From assembly GCA_963782495.1 (NCBI GenBank), contig CAWAJU010000006.1, forward strand, positions 248,001 to 312,000: a DNA stretch of 64,000 bases. Direction: 5' to 3'. Below, one piece after another: positions 47,557-55,373 of this stretch; position 1 is the stretch's first letter; each line of letters begins with the position of its first letter. The translations under genes were made by a program, and so were the position numbers. A model generated the notes under the pieces. The model ran no database searches. It worked only from the letters and a program-made list of their open reading frames with translations, and was not told the DNA's origin. This stretch comes from DASQBT01 sp963782495. GTDB lineage: Bacteria; Pseudomonadota; Gammaproteobacteria; Burkholderiales; Thiobacillaceae.

Positions 47557-47865
47557 ATGAAAACCCTGATTGCGGCCGGTATTACTGTAGCGCTGATGGC
47601 TTTGTCCGGTGCAGCCTCTGCCGACCTGGCGCTGGCACAGAAGAATGCTTGCATGTCCTGCCATGGCGTGGACAAGAAGATCGTGGGCCCGGCATTCAAG
47701 GATGTGGGAGCCAAGTACAGGGGCGACAAAGGCGCCGAGGCCAAGCTGTTCGCCAAGGTAAAGGCTGGCGGAAAAGGCGTGTGGGGTCCGGTACCAATGC
47801 CACCCAACCCGCAAGTCAAGGACGAAGATCTGCATAAGATCATTCAGTGGGTGCTGAGTCTGTAA
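47557..47865 (+). CDS. Periplasmic class I cytochrome c (c-551/c-552 type)
   Basis: A 102-aa small monohaem electron carrier with a signal peptide (cleavage after ASA), haem site CMSCH (Cys32, Cys35, His36) and the axial Met81 in GPVPMPPN. The KIVGPAFKDV and GKGVWGPVPMPPN segments match the cytochrome c8 group that shuttles electrons to terminal oxidases or nitrite reductases in betaproteobacteria. A strong terminator follows, so it is probably monocistronic. Confidence 0.92.
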   Translation: MKTLIAAGITVALMALSGAASADLALAQKNACMSCHGVDKKIVGPAFKDVGAKYRGDKGAEAKLFAKVKAGGKGVWGPVPMPPNPQVKDEDLHKIIQWVLSL

Positions 47866-47885
47866 GGCGTTTGAATAGCATCTCC

Positions 47886-47914
47886 AAGCCGGCTTGGTGC
47901 CGGCTTTGTTTTTT
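47886..47914 (+). terminator. Rho-independent terminator after cytochrome c
   Basis: Perfect 8-bp stem AAGCCGGC (47886–47893) and GCCGGCTT (47899–47906) with a TTGGT loop, followed by TGTTTTTT. It separates the cytochrome from the liv operon. Confidence 0.9.
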
Positions 47915-47981
47915 GCTCCGGGAGTCAACCTATCCACTGGTGTAAAATTTGCTCATACGCAAATTTCCCTGGAGACGCTCC

Positions 47982-49130
47982 GTGAAGTGGTCCGCCCTAG
48001 TTGTTGCTCTGGTCGCCGCCCTGTCCCTTTCCGCTTGTGGCAAGAAACCGGAGGCCGCATCGGATGGGAAACAGGTCATCAGAATCGGCCAGTCGTCGCC
48101 GCTGACTGGTCCCCAAGCGCATCTGGGAAAGGACAACGACAACGGCGCACGGTTGGCGATTGACGAAATCAATGCCACCAACCCCACGCTAGGCGGCAAG
48201 CCCGTGGTGTTCGAACTGATGAGTGAAGATGATGGCGCTGATCCCAAGACCGCCACCACAGTGGCGCAACGCCTGGTGGATGAGGGCGTGGTTGGGGTGA
48301 TCGGCCATCTCAATTCCGGCGCGACCATCCCTGCATCCAAGGTGTACTCGGACGCGGGTATACCGCAAATCTCTCCGTCGGCAACCGCAGTCAAATACAC
48401 CACCCAGGGATTCAAGACGGCGTTCCGGGTGATGACCAACGACGCCCAGCAGGGCAAGGTGCTGGGCGCATATGCGGCCAAGCTGGGCAAAAAGATCGCC
48501 ATCATCGACGACCGCACCGCCTACGGGCAGGGCTTGGCGGATGAAGTGGAAAAGGCGGCCAAGGCGGCCGGCGAAGATGTGGTGGCACGGGAGTACACAA
48601 CTGATCGGGCAAGCGATTTTATGGCGATCCTGACCAGCATCAAGGGCAAGAGTCCGGACGTCGTGTTCTTCGGCGGCATGGACCCTCAAGCCGCGCCGCT
48701 GGTGAAGCAAATGCGCCAGCTTGGCATGAAAGCGCAATTCCTTGGGGCGGATGGGTCCGAGACCCCCAAGTTCATTGAGCTGGCTGGCCCCGACGCGGAA
48801 GGAAGCATCGCTTCCATGCCTGGCCTGCCCCTGGAGAGCATGCCGGGCGGGCAAGCCTTCGAACAGAAGTTCGAAGCCAAGTATGGCCAGATACAGAACT
48901 ATGCTCCTTATGCCTACGACGCCGCCCGCGTCATGGTGGACGCAATGAAGCGCGCCAACTCGGCGGAGCCGGCCAAGTATCTGGCGGAATTGCCCAAGAC
49001 TGATTTTCAGGGGGTGACGGGGCACATTCGCTTTGATGCGCAGGGTGACCTGGCAGGTGGATCCATCACCCTGTATCAGGTCAAGGGCGGAAAGTGGACC
49101 GTGCTGGAGACAGTGAAGAGCGCCGAATAA
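47982..49130 (+). CDS. livJ: Branched-chain amino acid ABC transporter, substrate-binding lipoprotein
   Basis: A 382-aa periplasmic binding protein of the LivJ/LivK type (type I fold), with a lipobox LSLSAC so it is anchored to the membrane. Family signs are IRIGQSSPLTGPQAHLGKDN, GARLAIDEINA, GVIGHLNSGATIPASKVY and DRTAYGQGLADE. The GTG at 47982 is chosen because GGAG (47971–47974) precedes it and the signal peptide starts there. First gene of livJHMGF; ligand range (Leu/Ile/Val, amides or urea) cannot be fixed from sequence. Confidence 0.92.
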   Translation: MKWSALVVALVAALSLSACGKKPEAASDGKQVIRIGQSSPLTGPQAHLGKDNDNGARLAIDEINATNPTLGGKPVVFELMSEDDGADPKTATTVAQRLVDEGVVGVIGHLNSGATIPASKVYSDAGIPQISPSATAVKYTTQGFKTAFRVMTNDAQQGKVLGAYAAKLGKKIAIIDDRTAYGQGLADEVEKAAKAAGEDVVAREYTTDRASDFMAILTSIKGKSPDVVFFGGMDPQAAPLVKQMRQLGMKAQFLGADGSETPKFIELAGPDAEGSIASMPGLPLESMPGGQAFEQKFEAKYGQIQNYAPYAYDAARVMVDAMKRANSAEPAKYLAELPKTDFQGVTGHIRFDAQGDLAGGSITLYQVKGGKWTVLETVKSAE

Positions 49131-49149
49131 GCACGGCGTCGTCGTCGCG

Positions 49150-50079
49150 GTGGACATCTTTATCCAGCAACTCATCAACGGTTTGGTGCTGGGCAGTGTC
49201 TACGCCCTGGTAGCCCTCGGCTACACCATGGTCTACGGCATATTGGAGCTGATCAACTTCGCCCACGGCGAGGTTACCATGTTCGGCGCCATGGTTGCCG
49301 TGGCGGTCATGGGCATGTTGACGGGTGTTGCGCCTGATCTGCCCGGCATCTGGATAGCATTGCTGGGGCTCATGGCGGCCATTCTTGTATGCATGGCGCT
49401 AGGCTACACCATCGAGCGCGCCGCCTACCGCCCGCTGCGCCAGGCGCCGCGGCTGGCGCCCCTGATTACCGCGATTGGCATTTCCATTCTGCTGCAGAAC
49501 ATCGCCATGATGATCTGGGGCAAGCAATACATTCCTTTCCCCCGCATCCTGCCCGAAGCCCGGCACAATATTCTGGGCGCGAGCATCACTGACGTGCAAA
49601 TCGTCATCCTGGGCTTGACCTTGGTGATCATGGTCGCTCTGGTATGGCTGGTGAACCGCACGCAGCTGGGACGAGCCATGCGCGCCGTGGCCCAGTCCAA
49701 GGCGGTGGCCCAGTTGATGGGTGTCGACGTGAACAAGGTGGTTTCGGCGACCTTTCTGATCGGGTCGGGGCTGGCTGCCATCGCCGGAGTGATGGTAAGC
49801 GCCAACTATGGCCAGGCTCATTACTACATGGGCTTTCTTCTCGGGCTCAAGGCTTTTTCTGCCGCGGTGCTGGGGGGCATAGGCAACATCGCCGGCGCCA
49901 TGTTGGGGGGACTCTTGCTGGGCGTGATCGAATCGCTGGGCGCGGGCTACATCGGGGATCTCACGGGCGGCTTCCTTGGCAGCCAATATCAGGATGTGTT
50001 CGCATTCGCGGTGCTGATCCTGGTGCTGGTGTTCCGGCCCTCCGGGCTATTGGGTGAGAAAGGGGTGGAGCGCTCATGA
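49150..50079 (+). CDS. livH: Branched-chain amino acid ABC transporter permease LivH
   Basis: A 309-aa inner-membrane permease with about eight helices and the family hallmarks LINGLVLGSVYALVALGYTMVYGILELINFAHGEV and GIGNIAGAMLGGLLLGVIESLGAGY. GTG start. Its TGA stop lies in ATGA, the first of three stop/start overlaps leading to livM. Confidence 0.93.
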   Translation: MDIFIQQLINGLVLGSVYALVALGYTMVYGILELINFAHGEVTMFGAMVAVAVMGMLTGVAPDLPGIWIALLGLMAAILVCMALGYTIERAAYRPLRQAPRLAPLITAIGISILLQNIAMMIWGKQYIPFPRILPEARHNILGASITDVQIVILGLTLVIMVALVWLVNRTQLGRAMRAVAQSKAVAQLMGVDVNKVVSATFLIGSGLAAIAGVMVSANYGQAHYYMGFLLGLKAFSAAVLGGIGNIAGAMLGGLLLGVIESLGAGYIGDLTGGFLGSQYQDVFAFAVLILVLVFRPSGLLGEKGVERS

Positions 50080-50198
50080 GCAGTAAGGGGGGCCTCGCTT
50101 GCGGCGATTTGGACGCCCGCGACCAACCCGCAGGGCGCAGGAGGCCACGAAGTGGCGGTCCCGAGCGACGCGAGGGATGGACCGAAGGTCCACAATGA
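50076..50198 (+). CDS. Tiny ORF 'a' between livH and livM (40 aa)
   Basis: The ATG overlaps the livH stop (ATGA), and its own TGA overlaps the next ATG in the same way. The peptide begins MSSKGGLACGDLDARDQPAG and is rich in Arg, Gly and Pro with no hydrophobic segment. The DNA contains two hairpins with GAA loops: GCCAC-GAA-GTGGC and TGGACC-GAA-GGTCCA. It looks like an inserted repeat element translated in passing rather than a normal protein. Confidence 0.4.
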   Translation: MSSKGGLACGDLDARDQPAGRRRPRSGGPERREGWTEGPQ

Positions 50199-50260
50199 GC
50201 GCCACGCGCCGACACGGAGTGCGGGCAAACTTGAAGTGTCCGGCGGAGGTACGATCGTGA
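50195..50260 (+). CDS. Tiny ORF 'b' between livH and livM (21 aa)
   Basis: Starts inside ATGA with the stop of ORF a and stops inside GTGA with the livM start. The peptide begins MSATRRHGVRANLK and is basic. Together with ORF a it makes an unbroken relay of stop/start overlaps from livH to livM. Confidence 0.35.
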   Translation: MSATRRHGVRANLKCPAEVRS

Positions 50261-51318
50261 GCGTGATACGTTCGCGGCCCTGGCTCGGAATCGCGTTGCT
50301 GGTGGCTGCCCTGCTTGTATTGCCCTTTGTCGCGGATGCGAGTTTGGGTCGGTCCTGGGTTCGAGTGCTGGATTTTGCGCTGCTCTATGTGATTCTTGCT
50401 CTGGGACTGAATATCGTGGTGGGCTATGCGGGCCTGCTGGATCTGGGCTACATCGCATTTTATGCGGTCGGGGCTTACACCTGGGCCCTGCTTGCGTCGC
50501 CCCAGTTTGGGTTGCATCTGCCCTTCTGGGCCATCCTGCCCATAGGCGCAGGCGTCGCGGCATTTTTTGGCATCCTCCTGGGCACGCCCACGCTGCGCTT
50601 GCGGGGAGATTATCTGGCCATTGTGACCCTGGGCTTTGGCGAGATCATCCGGATCTTCCTCAACAATCTGAATGCGCCTGTCAACATTACCAACGGCCCG
50701 CAAGGCGTCACGCTCATCGACCCCGTGATGCTGGGCAGTTTTTCACTGGGACAGAGCCATACGGTGCTTGGCCTGGAGCTTTCCGGCCCGCATTTATATT
50801 ATTACGTCTTCCTCTTGTTTGCCTGCGGCGCGATTTTTGTTTCCCTGCGACTCGAGAATTCCCGTATCGGCCGCGCCTGGGTCGCGATCCGCGAGGACGA
50901 AATCGCTGCCGCCGCGATGGGCATCAACACCCGCAACATCAAGCTGCTGGCTTTTGCCATGGGTGCGACTTTTGCCGGACTGGCCGGGGGCCTCTTCGCC
51001 AGCTTTCAAGGCTTTGTCAGTCCCGAGTCGTTCAATTTGCTGGAGTCCATCATGATCTTGTGCATGATCGTGTTGGGCGGCATGGGCCACATCCCCGGCG
51101 TCATTCTGGGGGCGGTCTTGTTGACCGTCCTGCCCGAGGCACTGCGCTATGTGGGGGACCTGCAGCGCGCGACTCTTGGCCGGGTGATCGTCGATCCGGC
51201 GGATCTGCGCATGTTGCTGTTTGGCCTGGCCCTGGTGCTGATGATGCTGTTCCGGCCTGCCGGTTTGATGCCTTCGACCCGCCGTAAACGCGAGTTCTCC
51301 GAGGCTGGGCCCATTTGA
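50257..51318 (+). CDS. livM: Branched-chain amino acid ABC transporter permease LivM
   Basis: The second permease, 353 aa, with ALGLNIVVGYAGLLDLGYIAFYAVGAY and LRGDYLAIVTLGFGEIIRI as LivM signatures and GAFAG-like LAGGLFASFQGFVSP near the end. The GTG at 50257 is preferred because GGAGG (50245–50249) lies seven bases upstream and a hydrophobic helix follows. The frame is open back to 50152, but that part is Arg/Pro-rich repeat sequence. Confidence 0.92.
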   Translation: MSVIRSRPWLGIALLVAALLVLPFVADASLGRSWVRVLDFALLYVILALGLNIVVGYAGLLDLGYIAFYAVGAYTWALLASPQFGLHLPFWAILPIGAGVAAFFGILLGTPTLRLRGDYLAIVTLGFGEIIRIFLNNLNAPVNITNGPQGVTLIDPVMLGSFSLGQSHTVLGLELSGPHLYYYVFLLFACGAIFVSLRLENSRIGRAWVAIREDEIAAAAMGINTRNIKLLAFAMGATFAGLAGGLFASFQGFVSPESFNLLESIMILCMIVLGGMGHIPGVILGAVLLTVLPEALRYVGDLQRATLGRVIVDPADLRMLLFGLALVLMMLFRPAGLMPSTRRKREFSEAGPI

Positions 51319-52082
51319 TGGCGTTGCTCGAAGTCAACAGGCTTACCAAGAGCTTCGGCGGGCTGAAAGCGCTGATCGAGGTCAGCTTCGAGGTGAGGCA
51401 CGGAGAAATCTTTGGAGTTATCGGCCCAAACGGAGCGGGCAAGACTACGCTTTTTAACGCCCTGACCGGGCTCTATACGCCGGATGGCGGAGACCTGAGT
51501 CTGGATGGTGTTCCGCTGTTTCGGCGCAAGCCGCACGAGATCCTCAAGGCCGGCCTGGCCCGCACCTTTCAGAACATTCGTTTGTTCCACGACATGTCGG
51601 CACTGGAGAATGTCATGGTGGGACGGCATGCCCGTACCACCTCCGGGGTGTTTGGGGCAGTTTGGCGAACTGCATGGACCCGGGCGGAGGAAGCAGACAG
51701 TCGGGAAAGGGCCCGCGCGCTACTTCGCAAAGTGGGCATCGACCATCATTCCCATGTGCTGGCGAAACATCTCGCCTATGGCGACCAGCGCCGGCTGGAA
51801 ATTGCCCGGGCGCTCGCGACCGAGCCCAAACTGCTGGCGCTGGATGAGCCGGCGGCCGGTATGAATTCTGCGGAAAAGCAGACTCTGCGGGAATTGCTGC
51901 TGAGTCTGAAGCAGGACGGTCTGAGCCTGATTTTGATCGAACACGACGTCAAGCTGGTGATGGGCACCTCCGACCGGCTTATGGTGTTGGACTATGGCGA
52001 GAAGATTGCCGACGGTTTGCCGGCGCAAGTGCGCGCCGACCCCAAGGTCATTGCCGCTTACCTCGGCACCGAGGCGACCTGA
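51318..52082 (+). CDS. livG: Branched-chain amino acid ABC transporter ATPase LivG
   Basis: A 254-aa ATPase with Walker A GPNGAGKTT, the Q-loop in FQNIRLF, signature LAYGDQRRLEIARAL, Walker B LLALDEPAAGMN, and the C-terminal LivG helix ending AAYLG. The ATG overlaps the livM stop (TGATG). Confidence 0.95.
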   Translation: MALLEVNRLTKSFGGLKALIEVSFEVRHGEIFGVIGPNGAGKTTLFNALTGLYTPDGGDLSLDGVPLFRRKPHEILKAGLARTFQNIRLFHDMSALENVMVGRHARTTSGVFGAVWRTAWTRAEEADSRERARALLRKVGIDHHSHVLAKHLAYGDQRRLEIARALATEPKLLALDEPAAGMNSAEKQTLRELLLSLKQDGLSLILIEHDVKLVMGTSDRLMVLDYGEKIADGLPAQVRADPKVIAAYLGTEAT

Positions 52083-52798
52083 TGGGCGCATTGCTGGAAA
52101 TCAGAGGACTGGCGGTATCCTATGGCAGCATCAAGGCGGTGAAGGGCATCGATCTCACCGTGGGCGAAGGCGAAATTGTTTGCCTCATCGGTGCCAACGG
52201 GGCTGGCAAGACCACTACCCTGAAGACCATCGCCGGGATACTGCCGGTCTCCGGCGGCAGCGTGCATTTCTCGGGCCAGTCCCTTAGTCGCAAGCCCGCG
52301 TTTGCGATTGCCCGCATGGGACTGAATCTCGTGCCAGAAGGCCGAGGCGTATTTCCACGCATGACGGTGCTGGAAAATCTGCTGATGGGCGCGTATGTCC
52401 GTACCGACCGGCAGGCCGTGAAGCGCGATCTTGAAAACGTCTACGGTCTCCTGCCCCGCTTGGCGGAGCGGCGCGATCAAAGAGCAGGTTTGCTCTCGGG
52501 GGGTGAACAACAAATGCTGGCCCTGGGCCGCGCCATGCTTGCGCGACCCAGGTTGCTGATGCTGGATGAGCCGAGCATGGGTCTGGCCCCCATGCTTGTG
52601 CAAACAGTCTTTGGCATCATCCGCGAAATCGCCGCATCAGGCGTGACACTCTTGCTGGTCGAACAGAATGCTCACCTGGCCCTGCAAACCGCCGATCGGG
52701 GCTATGTCATGGAAGGCGGCCAAATTATCCTTGCTGATTCTGTCGATGCTCTGGCTACGGATCCTGCCGTCAAAACTGCTTACTTGGGTGAGTTGTAG
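52082..52798 (+). CDS. livF: Branched-chain amino acid ABC transporter ATPase LivF
   Basis: A 238-aa ATPase with Walker A GANGAGKTT, signature LSGGEQQMLALGRA, Walker B LLMLDEPSMGL and the LivF ending AYLGEL. It overlaps livG by one base (TGATG), completing a five-component importer. Confidence 0.95.
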   Translation: MGALLEIRGLAVSYGSIKAVKGIDLTVGEGEIVCLIGANGAGKTTTLKTIAGILPVSGGSVHFSGQSLSRKPAFAIARMGLNLVPEGRGVFPRMTVLENLLMGAYVRTDRQAVKRDLENVYGLLPRLAERRDQRAGLLSGGEQQMLALGRAMLARPRLLMLDEPSMGLAPMLVQTVFGIIREIAASGVTLLLVEQNAHLALQTADRGYVMEGGQIILADSVDALATDPAVKTAYLGEL

Positions 52799-52914
52799 CC
52801 TTGTTTGAACTATAAAGATATTTTGGTCTCCAATTAGTCCACTAAGTCTGTGTGGCGGACTGACAACATTGTTGCACAGGCGCAAATAATTCTTTGGCGC
52901 TGAGCAATAATGCA

Positions 52915-52944
52915 TTGACGGACAGTATATGAATATCCTAATAT
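52915..52944 (+). promoter_or_regulatory. Promoter of the M-D/N-P repeat protein
   Basis: TTGACG (52915–52920), an 18-base spacer, and TAATAT (52939–52944) in an A+T-rich stretch. A separate aggag ribosome site (53001–53005) precedes the ATG by seven bases. The gene therefore has its own transcript, apart from the liv operon. Confidence 0.6.
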
Positions 52945-53012
52945 AGCCACACGCTACATCTTGAATTGATTTCGCTTTTCCCCCACAACCTCGTTACTCT
53001 AGGAGAGTTCAA

Positions 53013-53717
53013 ATGAAAGTTGCTCAACTAACCGCAGCACTGATCGCCGCCGCCGTGATGGTTCCCGCTTTTGCCAACGGTACGGCCGCTGCCACCCCGG
53101 CCACCCCGGAATCCACAGCTTCGATGCTGCTGAACCCCGCCACCATGGTCGAACCCCTCCAGAACCCCAAGGCAGCGGTCAGCACCATGATCATGCTGAT
53201 GGACCCCGCGACCCTCGGAGCCATGATGACCCAAGGCATGAACCCTGCCACCTATACCCAGATGGGCCAGGCCGCGCTGGATCCACGGACCATGCAAAAG
53301 TACATGCAGTTCATGGACCCCAACATGTACATGAAGTGGATGGCTGCCTCCATGGATCCCAACTTCTACATGGGCATGGCAACCCCCTTCATGAACCCCA
53401 ACACCTACTTGAAGGGGATGATGGCGCCCATGGATCCCCACATGTGGAACGCCGGCTTGCAGATGATGAACCCGGGCATGTACATGAACTGGATGACGGC
53501 GCCGATGAACCCCGCCAACGTAAATCTGATGATGGCGCCGATGAACCCTGCGCTCTATACCAACTGGGCGAACGCGGCGGTGAGTCCCCAGACCTACGGC
53601 ACTTGGGGAAGCTTCCTGAATCCCAGCACCTACACTGGGGCCACCCAAGCCTTCAACCCGTTCGCCTTCATGGCACCCGTAGTCCCGGCGGCTGCGGCAC
53701 CTGCGCCCGCCAAGTAA
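53013..53717 (+). CDS. Secreted Met-rich tandem-repeat protein (M-D/N-P-x-x-Y), function unknown
   Basis: A 234-aa exported protein (signal cleavage after AFA) whose residues 40–222 are about fifteen units of 12–13 residues with consensus M-(D/N)-P-x-x-Y-x-x-W-M-x-x-P; examples are MDPNMYMKWMAAS, MDPNFYMGMATPF and MNPGMYMNWMTAP. I count 35 Met (15%) and no Cys. The last 12 residues are an Ala/Pro tail. Met-rich exported proteins sometimes bind Cu(I), but the regular [DN]P–aromatic spacing suggests a structural or membrane-surface repeat. It has its own promoter, ribosome site and terminator and a degenerate paralogue downstream. I recognise no described family. Confidence 0.75.
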   Translation: MKVAQLTAALIAAAVMVPAFANGTAAATPATPESTASMLLNPATMVEPLQNPKAAVSTMIMLMDPATLGAMMTQGMNPATYTQMGQAALDPRTMQKYMQFMDPNMYMKWMAASMDPNFYMGMATPFMNPNTYLKGMMAPMDPHMWNAGLQMMNPGMYMNWMTAPMNPANVNLMMAPMNPALYTNWANAAVSPQTYGTWGSFLNPSTYTGATQAFNPFAFMAPVVPAAAAPAPAK

Positions 53718-53735
53718 TTTCGGCTTGACGAAGCG

Positions 53736-53768
53736 ACGCCCCGTCCTCTTGGCCGGGGCGTTTTTATT
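53736..53768 (+). terminator. Rho-independent terminator after the Met-rich repeat gene
   Basis: ACGCCCCG (53736–53743) pairs with CGGGGCGT (53754–53761), followed by TTTTATTT. Confidence 0.9.
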
Positions 53769-53864
53769 TGTCGAGAGATTGGGTGCAACAGCGTTACTGG
53801 CTGTCTTCAGAACAGATGAACTAAAATGGAGGCCTTCCTCAATTGGTTGGCAGTCATAGGGTAG

Positions 53865-54521
53865 ATGCAGAACCGATTATTCCTTGTTTGCTTGCTGTCA
53901 TTCAGCGCTGGGGTATCTCATGCCGGCAGTGTCGTAGATGACAAGGCGCTTTCCCCTACTCCATTGGGGTCGAAGGATCATCTGAGCGATTTCCGCCTAA
54001 GTGATCTGAGCGCACGGAATCCCAAGGCGTTTGCTGCGCTGATGGACACAGCCAGCGATCCACGCTTTCTGGCCGCGGCCATGCTCGCGGGCGCCAAACC
54101 TCAAGCCTATTTGTCTTTCTTGCAGCGTCTTCCAGACCCGGAATCCCTGCGCAACGGGCTCAAACTCCTACCCGCGCAATCTGCAATGGATTGGGTCTAT
54201 TCGGCCATGGACCCCGAATTCGAGAATGCCCTGCTGAGCCGGGCGACGGATCCCCAAATGGCGGGGGGCTGGATGGCAGCAATGCGTGACCCGGCTTATT
54301 TCCAGTCCGCCGTCGCGGTATTCGATGCGCCCACGCAGTGGATGAAGGTGAACTCTGATGGTCATCTTTCTGCCGGACCACTGGGGAACTGGCTGGAGCC
54401 AAGGTCCAATAGTGGCTGGATGCGGATCATGACGCGACCCTTGCCCCAAGTCACAAGATCTGCCGAACACAGAACCGAGGCCAAGTCCTTGGCATTTCTG
54501 ATACCGCCGCAGCGTTACTAG
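53865..54521 (+). CDS. Secreted protein with degenerate copies of the same repeat
   Basis: A 218-aa exported protein (signal cleavage after SHA). Residues about 50–190 contain nine or so weak 13-residue units aligned on 'DP': SDPRFLAAAMLAG, PDPESLRNGLKLL, MDPEFENALLSRA, TDPQMAGGWMAAM, RDPAYFQSAVAVF. Spacing and the DP–aromatic–WM pattern match the Met-rich protein just upstream, but the Met content is ordinary. I infer an ancient duplication followed by divergence. Function unknown. The terminator between the two genes suggests separate transcripts. Confidence 0.68.
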   Translation: MQNRLFLVCLLSFSAGVSHAGSVVDDKALSPTPLGSKDHLSDFRLSDLSARNPKAFAALMDTASDPRFLAAAMLAGAKPQAYLSFLQRLPDPESLRNGLKLLPAQSAMDWVYSAMDPEFENALLSRATDPQMAGGWMAAMRDPAYFQSAVAVFDAPTQWMKVNSDGHLSAGPLGNWLEPRSNSGWMRIMTRPLPQVTRSAEHRTEAKSLAFLIPPQRY

Positions 54522-54541
54522 GGGCGTCAAATACGTGGTAA

Positions 54542-55129
54542 CTAAGTCTGGCTAAATCGCGTCAAGCCTGATTCAGTCAATACCTTGTCCAACCGTATGT
54601 CCCAATCGTCGATGGGCAGTTCCGGGGCCTGTTGGCACGCATAGGCGACGCCGATCAATCGTGGCCGCCGCAAGTAGCGACGGGTTCTCAGGTAGGCCAG
54701 AGTGGCGTCGTAATAGCCGCCGCCCATGCCCAAGCGCACGCCGCGATCGTCGAAGGCGACCAAGGGAACCAGCAGGACTTCCAACTGGCGGGCGCCAATA
54801 CGCTGCCTTTCACAAGGCTCGACGATGCCATGGCGATTGTGGTCGAGCTGCTGTCCCTTTCTTAGCTGGACAAAATGCAAGGGTTTTGCCGAGCGTTGCG
54901 GGAGTACCGGAACAAATACCTGCTTGCGCATCCACAGGGCCTGATTGGCCAGTGGCAGCACGTCAAATTCCGCACCAAAAGGCAGATACACGCCCCAGCG
55001 CAGGCCCTTGAGAAACAACCCCGCACTCAACGCATGGCGCAAAGCCTGTCGTTCTGCCCGATACCGGGCATGAGGAGAGAGTGCGGCGCGCGCTGAACGA
55101 TAGCGGCGGCGCAGGTCAGCTTTAGTCAG
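54542..55129 (-). CDS. fau: 5-formyltetrahydrofolate cyclo-ligase, start codon anomalous
   Basis: Converts 5-formyl-THF to 5,10-methenyl-THF using ATP. Family motifs: YLPFGAEFDVLPL, VPLVAFDDRGVRLGMGGGYYDATLAYL, and GVAYACQQ. The conserved N-terminal ATP-binding segment (KADLRRRYRSARAALSP) is encoded just upstream of the first standard start (TTG at 55042), which would cut it off. No ATG, GTG or TTG precedes it in frame. An ATG at 55139 lies in the neighbouring frame and would fuse after one base was removed near 55124. Either a frameshift or a non-standard start is present. It lies downstream of 6S RNA, as ygfA does in E. coli. Confidence 0.8.
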   Translation of the reverse strand: MTKADLRRRYRSARAALSPHARYRAERQALRHALSAGLFLKGLRWGVYLPFGAEFDVLPLANQALWMRKQVFVPVLPQRSAKPLHFVQLRKGQQLDHNRHGIVEPCERQRIGARQLEVLLVPLVAFDDRGVRLGMGGGYYDATLAYLRTRRYLRRPRLIGVAYACQQAPELPIDDWDIRLDKVLTESGLTRFSQT

Positions 55130-55154
55130 GATTACTCATTGGGATGGAAATGGG

Positions 55155-55339
55155 AAGACTCCCCGCCTGTGCCGTGACTGCCAGCGGACTCTTGAACCTG
55201 GGTTCAAGTCGGCTGCAACTAACGGCGTTTTGGGCGCGCAAAACGTGTTGCGCGCACACCTCGCCAAGCTAAGTCGCGGCCTTGCACTAAGGCATTGGTT
55301 CAGAGAAATTGCGGACAACCTCGAACACCGCAGGGAGCA
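55155..55339 (-). ncRNA. ssrS: 6S RNA
   Basis: The zapA–fau gap is where 6S RNA lies in proteobacteria. On the minus strand the sequence has the conserved ATTTCTCTGA in the 5' half and the hairpin CTTGAACCCAGGTTCAAG in the 3' half, almost as in E. coli 6S. A closing stem pairs GCTCCCTGC (55330–55338) with GCGGGGAGT (55158–55166), giving about 185 nt. A TACACT -10 (55345–55350) places the 5' end near 55338. 6S RNA mimics an open promoter and holds sigma-70 RNA polymerase in stationary phase. Ends are approximate. Confidence 0.88.
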
Positions 55340-55373
55340 TCCCTAGTGTAGCAGGACTGGCGGCACGACCGGT

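Noticed and set aside
53024..53648. Antisense frames opposite the Met-rich repeat gene
   Set aside because: They are His/Val-rich shadows of the repeat; signal peptide, ribosome site, promoter and terminator all favour the plus strand.
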